A stretch of 42,738 nt of DNA, taken from the NCBI GenBank assembly GCA_913051655.1, contig CAJXHI010000025.1, positions 1 through 42,738 on the forward strand, read 5' to 3'. The DNA is from an uncultured Alphaproteobacteria bacterium (GTDB lineage Bacteria > Pseudomonadota > Alphaproteobacteria > Rhodobacterales > Rhodobacteraceae). A model generated the notes under the pieces. That model had not been told where the DNA came from. It saw only the letters and a list, made by a program, of their open reading frames with translations, and searched no databases. Below, in pieces: positions 1 to 8,887 of this stretch (position 1 is its first letter; each line of letters opens with the position of its first letter). The position numbers and the translations under genes were made by a program.

Positions 1-54
1 AACCTACGACCAATTGATTAACAGTCAACTGCTCTACCGCTGAGCTACGCCGGA
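1..54 (-). tRNA. tRNA-Asn (GTT), 3' part cut by window edge
   Basis: Read on the minus strand, the sequence starts TCCGGCGTAGCTCAGCGG, a typical acceptor arm and D-arm. The anticodon loop follows as CTGTTAA inside a GTTGA/TCAAT stem, giving anticodon GTT (Asn). The T-arm start (GTAGGTT) reaches base 1 of the window, so about 20 bases of the 3' end lie outside. The visible part agrees with alphaproteobacterial tRNA-Asn. Confidence 0.95.
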
Positions 55-113
55 ATTGCAGTGGGATATAGCAACGTCTTTCTTTGAGGTCTAGAGGGAT
101 TTTGAGGAAAGTT

Positions 114-1046
114 TCAATTGGGCCCGTCGTCTGACGAAAGGGTATAAGTTTTTTCAAAGCGAGGAGCGTCATCCGTTTGCACTATGGCTCTATTGCAAAG
201 GTCAATAAGATGCGCAAATACATTTCGTGCCGCAGCCCCTAGGAGGGACGGGTCGGTATCGATGTAGATCGCTTTCGCTAATTCTTTGGGGGACATAGGA
301 GCTTTGTGCAATTGGTCTATAATTTGTGCTTCGCGTTGCAGACGGTGTGTCAACAGCCAACTCAATCTCCCGCGAGGATCTTGAACGATGGCACCATGGC
401 CCGGATAAAAAAACCGCCAGTCACGCGTTTGTAATTTCCGGCAAGAAGCCATGAAATCGGCTAAGTCCCCATCTGGAGGGGAAACCATAGATGTCGCCCA
501 ATCCATAACATGATCCCCACTAAATAGATTACTATTCCAGGCAAAACTAATGTGATTGCCAAAATGACCGGGGGTATAGATTACCTCAAGCTGCTCACTT
601 GCAACATTGATTATTTCCCCTTCGTTCAGGCAAACATCCGGTGTAAAGTACTCGTCTCTGCCTTCGCCGCCTCCTGTATATCCTGACGCCAAAAGATCAA
701 GCATTGCAGTGCTTTGACCAACGCCTGTAGGACCGCGAGCATATGTCTTGGCACCTGTCACTTCGGAGAGTTTTTTTGCCAAGGGAGAATGGTCGATATG
801 GGAATGTGTTAGAAAAATATGCGTGATTTGTTGTCCCGTTTCTAATGAATCTATGATATTGGTCAAATGTTTCTGATTGTCAGGGCCGGGGTCTATCACT
901 GCGATGTTAGAGATCCCTAAAAGGTATGTGTTCGTACCGCGGAAAGTCATAGGAGATGGATTGGGGGCCAGAAGCCGCCGTAGTCCCGGTTCTAGTTCTA
1001 TTGACACTCCGATAGGGGGATTGAAGTTCAGCCCGCTCTCATCCAT
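114..1046 (-). CDS. MBL-fold metallohydrolase (LACTB2-like)
   Basis: A 310-residue metallo-beta-lactamase-fold hydrolase. The metal-binding motif THSHIDH is at residues 80-86 (His81, His83, Asp85, His86). Further ligands are likely His161 (TPGHFGNH), Asp178 (SGDHV) and His217 (YPGHG). The C-terminal part, from about residue 230, looks like the small winged-helix tail found in LACTB2-type members. The start ATG is preceded by GAGG five bases upstream. The gene is divergent from the histidine kinase, with only about 20-40 bases between the starts. The fold is clear; the substrate is not (family members include nucleases and thioesterases). Confidence 0.85.
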   Translation of the reverse strand: MDESGLNFNPPIGVSIELEPGLRRLLAPNPSPMTFRGTNTYLLGISNIAVIDPGPDNQKHLTNIIDSLETGQQITHIFLTHSHIDHSPLAKKLSEVTGAKTYARGPTGVGQSTAMLDLLASGYTGGGEGRDEYFTPDVCLNEGEIINVASEQLEVIYTPGHFGNHISFAWNSNLFSGDHVMDWATSMVSPPDGDLADFMASCRKLQTRDWRFFYPGHGAIVQDPRGRLSWLLTHRLQREAQIIDQLHKAPMSPKELAKAIYIDTDPSLLGAAARNVFAHLIDLCNRAIVQTDDAPRFEKTYTLSSDDGPN

Positions 1047-1067
1047 GCTGTCCTCACTTTCTTAAGT

Positions 1068-2405
1068 GTGAAGGTTGTTTTAATTCCTATGTTTCAACTG
1101 TTCAAACGCTATTTGCCAAAAGGGCTTTACGGGCGGGCGGCACTGATCCTTCTTTTGCCCATTATTTTACTTCAATTGACGGTGTCTGTGGTATTTGTCC
1201 AACGTCATTTTGAAGGCGTGACAGAGCAATTGGCGCGTGGGATTACAAATGAAATCGGACTTATTAGCGATATGTTATTTTCAAAAAAAGGTACTTTTCA
1301 GGATGTCGAGACGTTAAGCAAAGCGCTTGAAATTTCGGTTGAAACCTATCCGGAGTCTTTGAATGCCTTTGAGCAGACACGCCGCTTTTTTGATCTTACC
1401 GGATTTATCGTGGAGCGTGAATTATTCTTGCAAAAAGGTGTGGTCGGCGTGGATTTGCCAGATGATTACCGCGTTCGGATTTTAATCGCTCGCGGCGACG
1501 AGGCGTTTGTTTTAGGCTTTTCACGAGAGCGGGTATCGGCGTCAAACCCGCATCAGCTCATCGTTAACATGTTGATATTTGGTGCACTTTTCACTTTGAT
1601 CGCTTTTGTCTATTTGCGTAATCAATTACGACCGATCAGGCGTCTAGCGAACGCGGCCGAGTCTTTTGGTTTGGGGCGTTCTGTTGAATATAAACCCTCT
1701 GGCGCTGTCGAGGTGCGCGCAGCTGGCCGCGCTTTTTTGGATATGCGTGGGCGCATTGAACGTCACATCGAACAAAGGACATTGTTACTATCGGGCATAA
1801 GTCATGATCTTCGCACACCTTTAACACGACTGCGTCTTGGATTGGCTATGTTGGAGCATGAAGACAAAGACGCCTTGGAACACGATGTGACAGAAATGCA
1901 GGCTCTTATTGATGAATTTCTTTCGTTTACCCGTGGTCAGGCAGAGGTCCAAGCCCATCGGGAGCGACTAGATATATGGCAGGTGGTAGAAGATGTGGTG
2001 CGACAAGCAAATTTTGAACCTGATCGATTGACATTTGTATCACCTGACGCCCCTCTAATCATGGATATCAGACTTTTATCAATCCGTAGAGCGATAGATA
2101 ATCTCGTTTCAAATGGATTGCGCTACGCAAATCATGTTCGAATTTCAGGAAATATCAAACAGAGTACTGTGCAAATTCACGTTGACGACGACGGCCCGGG
2201 CATACCGGAAGATAAGATCGCAGAGGCTCTCAAACCTTTTGCGCGTCTGGATGCTTCGCGCAATCAGAACTTCGGTACTGGGGCAGGTCTTGGATTGCCT
2301 ATTGTTGCAGACATCGCTCATGCGCATGGCGGGCAACTCGCACTGTCGAGAAGCGAAACATTGGGTGGATTAAGGGCCACCTTCAGTCTAGGGCTCAAAA
2401 AATAG
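1068..2405 (+). CDS. EnvZ-like sensor histidine kinase
   Basis: A two-component membrane sensor kinase of the EnvZ type, 445 residues. It has TM1 at about residues 25-45, a periplasmic loop of about 115 residues, TM2 at about 163-183, a HAMP linker, an H-box GISHDLRTPLTRLRL with phospho-acceptor His246, an N-box (DNLVSNGLRYA), a G1 box (DDDGPGIP) and a G2 box (GTGAGLGLPI). The GTG at 1068 opens the longest frame. An ATG at 1089 (MFQLFKRYLPK) fits homologues better but has only a distant AAGG, so the start is uncertain. No response regulator is adjacent; an OmpR-type partner would have to be encoded elsewhere. It probably reports envelope or osmotic conditions, by family analogy only. Confidence 0.9.
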   Translation: MKVVLIPMFQLFKRYLPKGLYGRAALILLLPIILLQLTVSVVFVQRHFEGVTEQLARGITNEIGLISDMLFSKKGTFQDVETLSKALEISVETYPESLNAFEQTRRFFDLTGFIVERELFLQKGVVGVDLPDDYRVRILIARGDEAFVLGFSRERVSASNPHQLIVNMLIFGALFTLIAFVYLRNQLRPIRRLANAAESFGLGRSVEYKPSGAVEVRAAGRAFLDMRGRIERHIEQRTLLLSGISHDLRTPLTRLRLGLAMLEHEDKDALEHDVTEMQALIDEFLSFTRGQAEVQAHRERLDIWQVVEDVVRQANFEPDRLTFVSPDAPLIMDIRLLSIRRAIDNLVSNGLRYANHVRISGNIKQSTVQIHVDDDGPGIPEDKIAEALKPFARLDASRNQNFGTGAGLGLPIVADIAHAHGGQLALSRSETLGGLRATFSLGLKK

Positions 2406-2435
2406 AAAGGCTCCGTTTAGTAAGTTTAAAAGTAT

Positions 2436-2759
2436 CTAAAATCGTTTCGCCCAAACTGTGATTAACGTGGCATGAACCTGACGATTCTGATGTTCCAGCG
2501 CCTGCAAGCCTTCAGCATACTCTTGGGGAGTAATTGCGCCTTCGTTAAATTTTTGGTCAAGTTTTTCGTATCTGCGCTGCATCACTGTCTCTTCGACCTC
2601 TTCTAGGCGGTTGAGACGTGCATTGTTGTGCTCTTTCAACACCCGTGATCGCTCAATCCAGGAATGATTGCAATGTTCACATACCATATTTTCTCGGAGT
2701 AAAGACAAGCTACGCTTAACCGCAGTGCGTTCAAAACATTTCGGGCAAAGGACCCACAT
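2436..2759 (-). CDS. Small zinc-ribbon protein with SHOCT-like C-terminus
   Basis: A hypothetical protein of 107 residues. The N-terminus carries two CxxC knuckles (CPKC and CEHC, 23 residues apart), as in a zinc ribbon. A charged, probably coiled-coil segment follows, then a helix pair reading KLDQKFNEGAITPQEYAEGL, which resembles the SHOCT oligomerisation motif. The ATG at 2759 is chosen because AGAAAGG lies six bases upstream. A longer frame opening with TTG at 2804 lacks a ribosome binding site. The gene is convergent with the histidine kinase. A role in protein-protein or nucleic-acid contact is plausible, but no function is assigned. Confidence 0.7.
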   Translation of the reverse strand: MWVLCPKCFERTAVKRSLSLLRENMVCEHCNHSWIERSRVLKEHNNARLNRLEEVEETVMQRRYEKLDQKFNEGAITPQEYAEGLQALEHQNRQVHATLITVWAKRF

Positions 2760-2922
2760 GCGTAACCTTTCTGTAGGACGTTTCAAACAATTCAGCAAAT
2801 TCAATGCCAGATTTTGTATTTTAAGATTGGCTTTGTACCGGTTTACGAAGAAACAAGATCTTTAATTGACATGCGTATGTACAAAATGTTCAACATAATA
2901 GAACGCGTATTGGAGATCATCT

Positions 2923-3903
2923 ATGGCCATTACTTCTCTTGCCTATCTAGGAGTGAGATCAGACTTGCTCGGCGATTGGGACGGCTTCGCAACTGAGCTT
3001 TTGGGGATGCAGCCATTTGATCAAGGTGGCAAAACTATGGCCTTTCGCATGGATGATCGGATGCAGCGTCTGGTGGTTTCTGATGAAGCAGGTGAAACCT
3101 TAGCCTTTATCGGCTGGGAAGTGTCGCGCAGGTCGGATCTTGACGCATTTGGTGCGCGACTTGAGAGCGCTGGAGTCGAGGTAAAAGCAGGGGATAGGGC
3201 TCTTTGTCACCGCCGCTTTGTAGAGGATCTGATATATTTTCAAGATCCCGCCGGAAATCGCATTGAACTGGTTTTTGGGCCCTACGTCTGTGAAGACCCT
3301 TTCGTAGCTGGCCGTGCAATTGAAGGGTTTAAAACGGGTCCTTATGGAATGGGACACGCAGTGTTACATGTGGCTAACCCGACTCCACTTGTTAAATTTT
3401 ATACGGATATATTGGGATTTGCGATCAGCGACTATGGATTAAAACCCGTACCTCTTTATTTCTTTCACGTCAACGGACGCCATCACAGCTTTGCTATAAT
3501 AGGATCCGGCAAGAGGGGATTTCATCATTTTATGGTGGAATATCACAATCTTGACGACGTAGGTCAAGGATACGATATTGCAGCGCAGATGTGTGATGCC
3601 ATTGCATACACTTTAGGCCGTCATACCAACGATTATATGACAAGTTTTTATGCAAAATCCCCATCGGGTTTTTTTGTGGAGAATGGTTGGGGCGGACGAA
3701 TTATCGATCCAAAGACTTGGGAACCCCATGAAACAAATGTTGGACCAAGCTTTTGGGGGCACGAACGTCTCTATTTGGCGGAGGATGAACGCGATGCATT
3801 TCGCCAAATGCGGATGCGTTCCGCACAAGAGGGCAAAAGGGCGCCTCCAGTAGTAGATTGCCCGTGGTTGTACAATGATTTTCTGAACAAGGCTCATGAG
3901 TAG
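2923..3903 (+). CDS. Extradiol ring-cleavage dioxygenase (VOC superfamily, BphC-like)
   Basis: A two-domain vicinal-oxygen-chelate dioxygenase, 326 residues. The family cleaves catechols next to the hydroxyls using Fe(II). The C-terminal catalytic module keeps the three iron ligands expected for type I extradiol enzymes: His145 (GMGHAVLHV), His202 (FHHFMVEY) and Glu253 (FFVENGWGG). The N-terminal module (residues 5-120) is the non-catalytic repeat. The start ATG has GGAGA six bases upstream. A TTGACA at 2866-2871 and short inverted repeats around 2870-2900 could be promoter and operator, but no well-spaced -10 is seen. It lies 21 bases before the flavin hydroxylase, with which it probably forms an operon for aromatic catabolism. 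The exact catechol is unknown. Confidence 0.88.
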   Translation: MAITSLAYLGVRSDLLGDWDGFATELLGMQPFDQGGKTMAFRMDDRMQRLVVSDEAGETLAFIGWEVSRRSDLDAFGARLESAGVEVKAGDRALCHRRFVEDLIYFQDPAGNRIELVFGPYVCEDPFVAGRAIEGFKTGPYGMGHAVLHVANPTPLVKFYTDILGFAISDYGLKPVPLYFFHVNGRHHSFAIIGSGKRGFHHFMVEYHNLDDVGQGYDIAAQMCDAIAYTLGRHTNDYMTSFYAKSPSGFFVENGWGGRIIDPKTWEPHETNVGPSFWGHERLYLAEDERDAFRQMRMRSAQEGKRAPPVVDCPWLYNDFLNKAHE

Positions 3904-3924
3904 TGGTCGCAAGAGAGATTTTGG

Positions 3925-5406
3925 ATGACCGATGAGCATAGACAATATGACGTTGTTATTGTGGGCTGTGGACCAACGGGGGCAACGCTTGGGTTGCTTC
4001 TGGCACGCAGTGGAGTAAAAGTCTGCATTCTGGATAAAGCCCGCGATATTTATCCACTCCCGCGTGCTGTTCATTTCGACGACGAAATTATGCGTATTTT
4101 TCAAAATGCTGGCATCGCTGAAAAACTTGCTCCTTGTTTGCATGTGAATGCAGGAATGCGATTTTTAGATCAAGAGGGTGCGTTATTACTTGATTGGCCG
4201 CGACCTCGAAAAATAACCGAGCAAGGTTGGCATGCTAGCTATCGGTTTCATCAACCTGATCTAGAAAATATCTTAAGAGAAGAATTGCAAAAAACTGAAT
4301 GTGTAGACGTCCGCACAGAGACAGAGGCGGTCGAGATTAAAGACGAGGGGAAAAAGGTGCGCCTTCGTGCACGTGATCTGGACACAGGACGAAAACAAGA
4401 AATGACATCAAAATATGTTGTTGGTTGCGATGGCGCCAATTCTTTTGTGCGTCAATCGCTTCCGCAAGGAACAGAGGATTTAGGGTTCCAACAAAAATGG
4501 CTTGTGATTGACGTTATTCTGAAGTCGGACATGCCCCAACTTGGAGAATACACTCTACAATATTGCAACCCAAATTTTCCAATGACCTATTGTCGAAATC
4601 CAGGTTTGCGTAGGCGATGGGAAATGGCAATTGACGAAACTTCAGATGATATGGCTGTACAGGACCAAAATCGGATATGGCAAATGCTCGCAAAGTGGGT
4701 GACGCCAGAATGTGCAGAAATTGAACGGACCGCTGTTTACCAGTTTCGCTCTCTTGTGGCAAAACATTGGAGGGACGGGCGCGTAATGATTGCGGGGGAC
4801 GCGGCGCATTTGACGCCACCCTTCATGGGGCAAGGGATGTGCGCGGGTATCAGGGATGCATCGAACCTCGCATGGAAGCTCAGTTCCTGCCTGAGAAATG
4901 GACATAATGATATCTTGCTATCAAGCTATAACGAAGAGCGTAAACCTCACGTCCGAAAGTTTATAGAGACGGCCGTTCAGTTAGGAGAATTAATCTGTTC
5001 AAAAACTCCAGAGCATGCCCTTAGAACTTTTGCCTCAGATGCGGTGGAAAAGAATTCGATGAAGTCTCTCAAACTACCTTTAGGGCAGAGTAAACTGAGC
5101 GAGTTGGTAGGTGCCAAAATGCCGCTGGTTGGCACACTCTTTGGCCAACCTGGATTGTTAAGCGGTAAGAAGATGGATGAAATTTATCCATATCGACCAA
5201 TTTTAGTTACTTTCAAACCCTTAAAGGAAAGTTTATACCCCGTTGCTTCATCTGAGGAATTTCCAAAACTTGAAGAAGTACTTACAGAGTCGAATTTAGA
5301 CGGAGTGTTAATTCGCCCTGATCGATATCTTTTAACGTACACGGAAAACCGCGCTGAGACTGTCAGCCTTGCAACGGATCAAAATATCAGAAATTGGTTC
5401 GCATAA
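3925..5406 (+). CDS. FAD-dependent aromatic hydroxylase (MhpA-like)
   Basis: A class A flavoprotein monooxygenase of 493 residues, resembling 3-(3-hydroxyphenyl)propionate hydroxylase MhpA. It has the N-terminal dinucleotide-binding motif VGCGPTG (residues 13-19), an arginine/FAD-contact stretch PRAVHFDDE, the DG-type motif VGCDGANS, and the FAD ribityl-binding GDAAHLTPPFMGQGM. The family ortho-hydroxylates a phenol to a catechol with NAD(P)H and O2; the upstream dioxygenase would then open the ring. It is somewhat shorter than MhpA (about 550 residues) at the C-terminus. No MhpC/D/E-like downstream enzymes are present, so the pathway must be completed elsewhere or this cassette does something narrower. 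Substrate unproven. Confidence 0.85.
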   Translation: MTDEHRQYDVVIVGCGPTGATLGLLLARSGVKVCILDKARDIYPLPRAVHFDDEIMRIFQNAGIAEKLAPCLHVNAGMRFLDQEGALLLDWPRPRKITEQGWHASYRFHQPDLENILREELQKTECVDVRTETEAVEIKDEGKKVRLRARDLDTGRKQEMTSKYVVGCDGANSFVRQSLPQGTEDLGFQQKWLVIDVILKSDMPQLGEYTLQYCNPNFPMTYCRNPGLRRRWEMAIDETSDDMAVQDQNRIWQMLAKWVTPECAEIERTAVYQFRSLVAKHWRDGRVMIAGDAAHLTPPFMGQGMCAGIRDASNLAWKLSSCLRNGHNDILLSSYNEERKPHVRKFIETAVQLGELICSKTPEHALRTFASDAVEKNSMKSLKLPLGQSKLSELVGAKMPLVGTLFGQPGLLSGKKMDEIYPYRPILVTFKPLKESLYPVASSEEFPKLEEVLTESNLDGVLIRPDRYLLTYTENRAETVSLATDQNIRNWFA

Positions 5407-5553
5407 ACATCTGATATTATATAAAAATAATTTTTTGCGCGGTTTTTTAAAGAGGAATCCCTTTTGGCTGTATTGTTCAAATAAATTCAGAGAGTATAAT
5501 TTTTTATTTCATTGCTAAGAATTCGCTGATCTTGCTTGGTCCGGGAGACAGTG

Positions 5554-6092
5554 ATGCGAATTGATGAATATTTGCAAAAGCGACTCAGTTTAGCGAGGAA
5601 TTTTTACTCGCTTGGTAGCAACGAACTTCAGTTGTCTTGCAGACCGGATCAGACGGTTAAAGATATTCCTTTTCTTACCCAACCTAAGCAATCAAGTCTC
5701 AATTTGTTTAAGAATGAGGCGAACCTTGTCAGGAGTATCACTGAACGGGATATTCTCCGGTGTATCGCAGATGAAAGTGTTTGAGGGACATGTCTCGGTA
5801 GATTCGTTGACGACGTAAAACTCTGTAACGATATTTATTAATGGCAATTGTTTTGCCGGACTTAAGAAAATGCTCTGACGGAATTTTTTAAAACCTTTTG
5901 GTCGTCACAAACGGAAAATCCATGGTGATTCTGTCTATATTTCAGGTCAGAGAGGGTAGCCGTGCATCGATCACAGCAAAAAGCGAAGGTTCAATTTTAG
6001 CTCTTCAATCGATGGCAAACGAATTATTCATCTCAGACAGAGAGATTGCTTCACAGGTTACTTTTGAAGACGTTGTGAACAAAGGAAAATAA
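5554..6092 (+). pseudogene. Decayed CBS-domain protein gene
   Basis: The remnant starts with a still-good start (GGGAG six bases before ATG at 5554). The first CBS half reads through in one frame: RPDQTVKDI, later NEANLVRSITERDILRCIADE, the classic end of a CBS repeat. A stop (TGA) follows at about 5782. The linker before the second CBS repeat is then found in another frame (GHVSVDSLTT, stop, NSVT, about 5786-5835). The end of the second repeat is in a further frame at 5898 onward (VVTNGKSMVILSIFQVREG). At least two frameshifts and internal stops break a gene of the usual two-CBS, about 145-residue type. CBS pairs normally bind adenosyl ligands. Confidence 0.72.
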
Positions 6093-6208
6093 ATTATACT
6101 TGGCAACTAAGATAAAGAGCTTCTGGATTACTTGACAGCAACTGAAATCAAGCAGTTAAAATTGAAAAAAATAAACTTAGGTTTCTTGGTGAGATTTTGC
6201 ACGCCTAA

Positions 6209-6237
6209 GGCGCCCATTTAAACATAAATGACGCGCC
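6209..6237. repeat. Imperfect hairpin
   Basis: GGCGC-c-CATTTA, four-base loop AACA, then TAAATG-ac-GCGCC. The arms pair over 11 positions with a small asymmetric bulge. There is no T-run on either side, so it is not a clear terminator. It lies in the gene-poor gap (6093-6351) between the CBS remnant and the MepK-like gene; nothing else is seen there. Confidence 0.35.
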
Positions 6238-6351
6238 ACATGGAAACAGCATTGTTAATAACCCAAAAGTCCCATCGTTCTTGTTAAAACTTATCGGAAA
6301 AGTGAACTAGGTAGAATTTTGTGGTCTCGCTATTGACCGGTTTTGGGGCAA

Positions 6352-6921
6352 CTAGCCACGCCACGATCGGACTGGCCCACAATCTAGGTGAACGAAGCCT
6401 GATCTGACATAACGACCTACGCCACCCGCTCTGCAAGAAATAGCCGCACGCGCAATCTGTCGCGTTGAGCGGTTTGACATCCTTAGATCAGCCGCTTGAC
6501 CCGTCATGTGTAACGAATTTTTTGCAACGCGCCTCGACTTGCGTCTCAGCATCGCATTAGTCTGTGGACTCCGGTAGCCTGAAAGCAATTGAAACGGCTG
6601 TGAAGAGTCCATCATAGTTTGGCAAGCTGACATAACGTTCAACGTGCGGCGATCAATAATCTTAATCTCATTGCGACGCCAGTCACGCATCAACCTACTG
6701 ATCTCAAGCACAGCTTCATCGATATATTCACCGTCGACCCAGTATACCGTTTCAACCTCTTCACCTGACCGTCGAGAGTATAGCCATAGTTTACGCGCAT
6801 CACCGGCGCCCTTGAGAAATCCGGCCGCACCAGCATAGACTGGCGCTGCTGCAATGCTACAGGCTGCAAAAGCACGAATTATACTTCGTCTGGATACTCC
6901 GATTGGCGTATCTTCTGCCAT
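6352..6921 (-). CDS. MepK/YcbK-like murein endopeptidase (DUF882, peptidase M15 fold)
   Basis: A 189-residue exported protein. A twin-arginine-type signal (SRRSIIRAFAA, residues 10-20, followed by an Ala-rich segment) suggests Tat export. The catalytic zinc motif is visible: SGYRSP (114-119), HMTGQAADL with His138 and Asp145, and GFVHLDCG with His178. The family trims peptidoglycan cross-links; E. coli MepK cleaves 3-3 cross-links made by L,D-transpeptidases. It is divergent from the LdtD-like gene, and the same pairing of ycbB and ycbK is known in E. coli, which supports a joint cell-wall role. Confidence in the family is high; cleavage specificity is by analogy. Confidence 0.87.
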   Translation of the reverse strand: MAEDTPIGVSRRSIIRAFAACSIAAAPVYAGAAGFLKGAGDARKLWLYSRRSGEEVETVYWVDGEYIDEAVLEISRLMRDWRRNEIKIIDRRTLNVMSACQTMMDSSQPFQLLSGYRSPQTNAMLRRKSRRVAKNSLHMTGQAADLRMSNRSTRQIARAAISCRAGGVGRYVRSGFVHLDCGPVRSWRG

Positions 6922-7150
6922 TTCTCAGCTTTCTCCTTAGTACCTGCGTCCGTAGTTTAGAATGCTCATCTCGACAGACGTTGTAGTGTATGACACAAAA
7001 CGAATCGTCAACCAAGCCCAAACTTTTGTTCTCTTAAGCAGGTCACGGTTTTTCGGCGAAATTTTGCCTCATTGATGGCACTGATATGATGTATCAAGCG
7101 CAAAAAAACTGTGGATATCCCTTGTTGGAGTTACTTTGGTCAGTATATAT

Positions 7151-7184
7151 CTCTTAACAGTTAAGAGCTTAATTATCATAATTA
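7151..7184. promoter_or_regulatory. Two adjacent operator-like palindromes upstream of ldtD
   Basis: CTCTTAA-CAG-TTAAGAG (7151-7167) and TAATTAT-C-ATAATTA (7170-7184) are two perfect 7-base-arm inverted repeats set back to back, 39-72 bases before the LdtD start. They lie in the 300-base divergent gap (6922-7222) shared with the MepK-like gene. Tandem palindromes in such a place look like regulator binding sites. No T-run follows. No other feature is recognised in this gap. Confidence 0.45.
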
Positions 7185-7222
7185 TGGTGCAATTGAGTAG
7201 TCATCATACTAGAGGTTGATGT

Positions 7223-8872
7223 ATGCAGTGTAAAGAGTTAGTGACTCGTAGAAGTAAATTATGGAACATCGCGTGCACGCCGGTTTTGGTCGCCGGCCTT
7301 TGGTCGGTTTTTGTCTTTCAATCGGTTGCCGATGAATCACTCACATTTAAGCTTGGCTTATTGGCAGAAATTTCGAGGAACAAACCAGTTTCTGACTACT
7401 ACGAAGCGCGGGATTTTCTGCCAATCTGGATTGATTCGGACCCTGAAAGCGCTGCACGCCGTGCCTCACTTTTAAAGGCCCTGAGTATTGTCAGTTTGCA
7501 CGCTTTACCTTCGAAAAAATACAATAGGGATGCTTTGGTAGAAGGGCTAAGGTCTGCTCGAACCGAGAGCGATCTGGGTGCCTTAGAGGCGAAATTCACA
7601 CTGACATATTTAGCATATGCAAATGACGTTCACAGTGGTTTGCTTAAACCTTCTAAGGTGGAGGAACTGATATCGAGAAAAACCATATATCGCTCAGTTG
7701 AAGATTATCTGTACGGAGCAGCTTCAGATGACGCTGTTGGCTATATTGAGACACTTCCACCCCAAACAACTGAGTACAATAACCTACTCAGCGCACGTCA
7801 AAAACTTTTGCAGGTGGCGGAGAGGGGTGGTTGGGGAAAACCAGTTCCCGAGGGAAAGTATAGTTTGGGGGATAGTGGTGTAAATATTGTCGCGTTACGC
7901 AATCGTTTGATTTCAATGAATTACATGACCCGCTCCGTATCTCGCATGTTTGGCGAAGAGATGCTTCATGCGGTGAAATCGTTCCAAATGGACCACGGTC
8001 TTTTATCAGATGGTGTTGCAGGTGCCGGCACGATAGAAGAACTGAACAAGAGTGTCGTTGATCGGTTGAAGTCCGTAACTGTCGCACTTGAGCGGGAACG
8101 CTGGATGACGCGACGGGATGCCACAGAAGATTTTCAAGCATCACGTACCGTTCTTGTGAATCTGACTGATTTCACAGCAAAGATTTTGGACGAAGGAATC
8201 GTCACCTTTGAAACACGCTCGGTTATTGGTGCAGACGAAGACAATCAACGCAGCCCAGAATTTTCGGATGTAATGGAGCATATGGTTATAAATCCGAGTT
8301 GGTATGTCCCGAGATCTATTACAGTAGATGAATATCTGCCAAATTTGCAGGAGGATCCAACGTCGCATGATTACCTGACAGTGTTTACACCGGATACAGG
8401 AGATGTTGTCCCGCGTGAAGCCGTTGATTTTACTCTATTTGATAAGGATACATTTCCTTTCGAGTTGAAACAATTGCCATCACCGTCGAATGCTTTGGGG
8501 CGGGTAAAATTCATGTTCCCGAACAGCCATAACATTTACCTTCATGACACTCCGCATAAAACACTGTTTTTGAAAGAAAAGCGGGCATTTTCTCATGGCT
8601 GTATAAGGTTGCAAAAACCGTTTGAGTTTGCGTATGCACTGTTGGAAAAACAATCCGAAAACCCGGTTTCAGATTTTCAAGATATTCTGGAAACTGGACT
8701 AGAGACGACCGTGCCACTTGCCGAACCTATCCCAGTGCATATCGTCTACAGGACAGCAGTGACGTCTGCCGACGGTAGCATCGGGTTTCGGCGTGATGTT
8801 TACGGACGCGATGCGATAATTTTTTCCGCGTTGGAAGAAGCTGGGGTGGTCATCATGCAAAATCGCGGCTAA
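7223..8872 (+). CDS. L,D-transpeptidase (LdtD/YcbB-like)
   Basis: A 549-residue periplasmic enzyme that makes 3-3 peptidoglycan cross-links. The N-terminus is a signal-like segment (hydrophobic residues about 15-35, ending QSVADE). A scaffold part with the motif DFLPIWID follows, then a peptidoglycan-binding repeat (DSGVNIVALRNRL to DGVAGAGTIEELN), then the YkuD catalytic domain with NPSWYVPRSI, YLHDTP and SHGCIRL. The catalytic Cys is residue 460 and the nearby His is 458. The start ATG has AGAGG seven bases upstream. It is divergent from the MepK-like endopeptidase, and tandem palindromes precede it. Resistance to some beta-lactams is a known property of such enzymes but is not implied here. 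Confidence 0.92.
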   Translation: MQCKELVTRRSKLWNIACTPVLVAGLWSVFVFQSVADESLTFKLGLLAEISRNKPVSDYYEARDFLPIWIDSDPESAARRASLLKALSIVSLHALPSKKYNRDALVEGLRSARTESDLGALEAKFTLTYLAYANDVHSGLLKPSKVEELISRKTIYRSVEDYLYGAASDDAVGYIETLPPQTTEYNNLLSARQKLLQVAERGGWGKPVPEGKYSLGDSGVNIVALRNRLISMNYMTRSVSRMFGEEMLHAVKSFQMDHGLLSDGVAGAGTIEELNKSVVDRLKSVTVALERERWMTRRDATEDFQASRTVLVNLTDFTAKILDEGIVTFETRSVIGADEDNQRSPEFSDVMEHMVINPSWYVPRSITVDEYLPNLQEDPTSHDYLTVFTPDTGDVVPREAVDFTLFDKDTFPFELKQLPSPSNALGRVKFMFPNSHNIYLHDTPHKTLFLKEKRAFSHGCIRLQKPFEFAYALLEKQSENPVSDFQDILETGLETTVPLAEPIPVHIVYRTAVTSADGSIGFRRDVYGRDAIIFSALEEAGVVIMQNRG

Positions 8873-8887
8873 ATCGTAGGCTTAGGT

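Noticed and set aside
3613-4143. A 176-codon minus-strand ORF across the dioxygenase/hydroxylase junction
   Set aside because: Both plus-strand genes there are well supported by motifs; the minus frame has odd composition and no recognisable domain.
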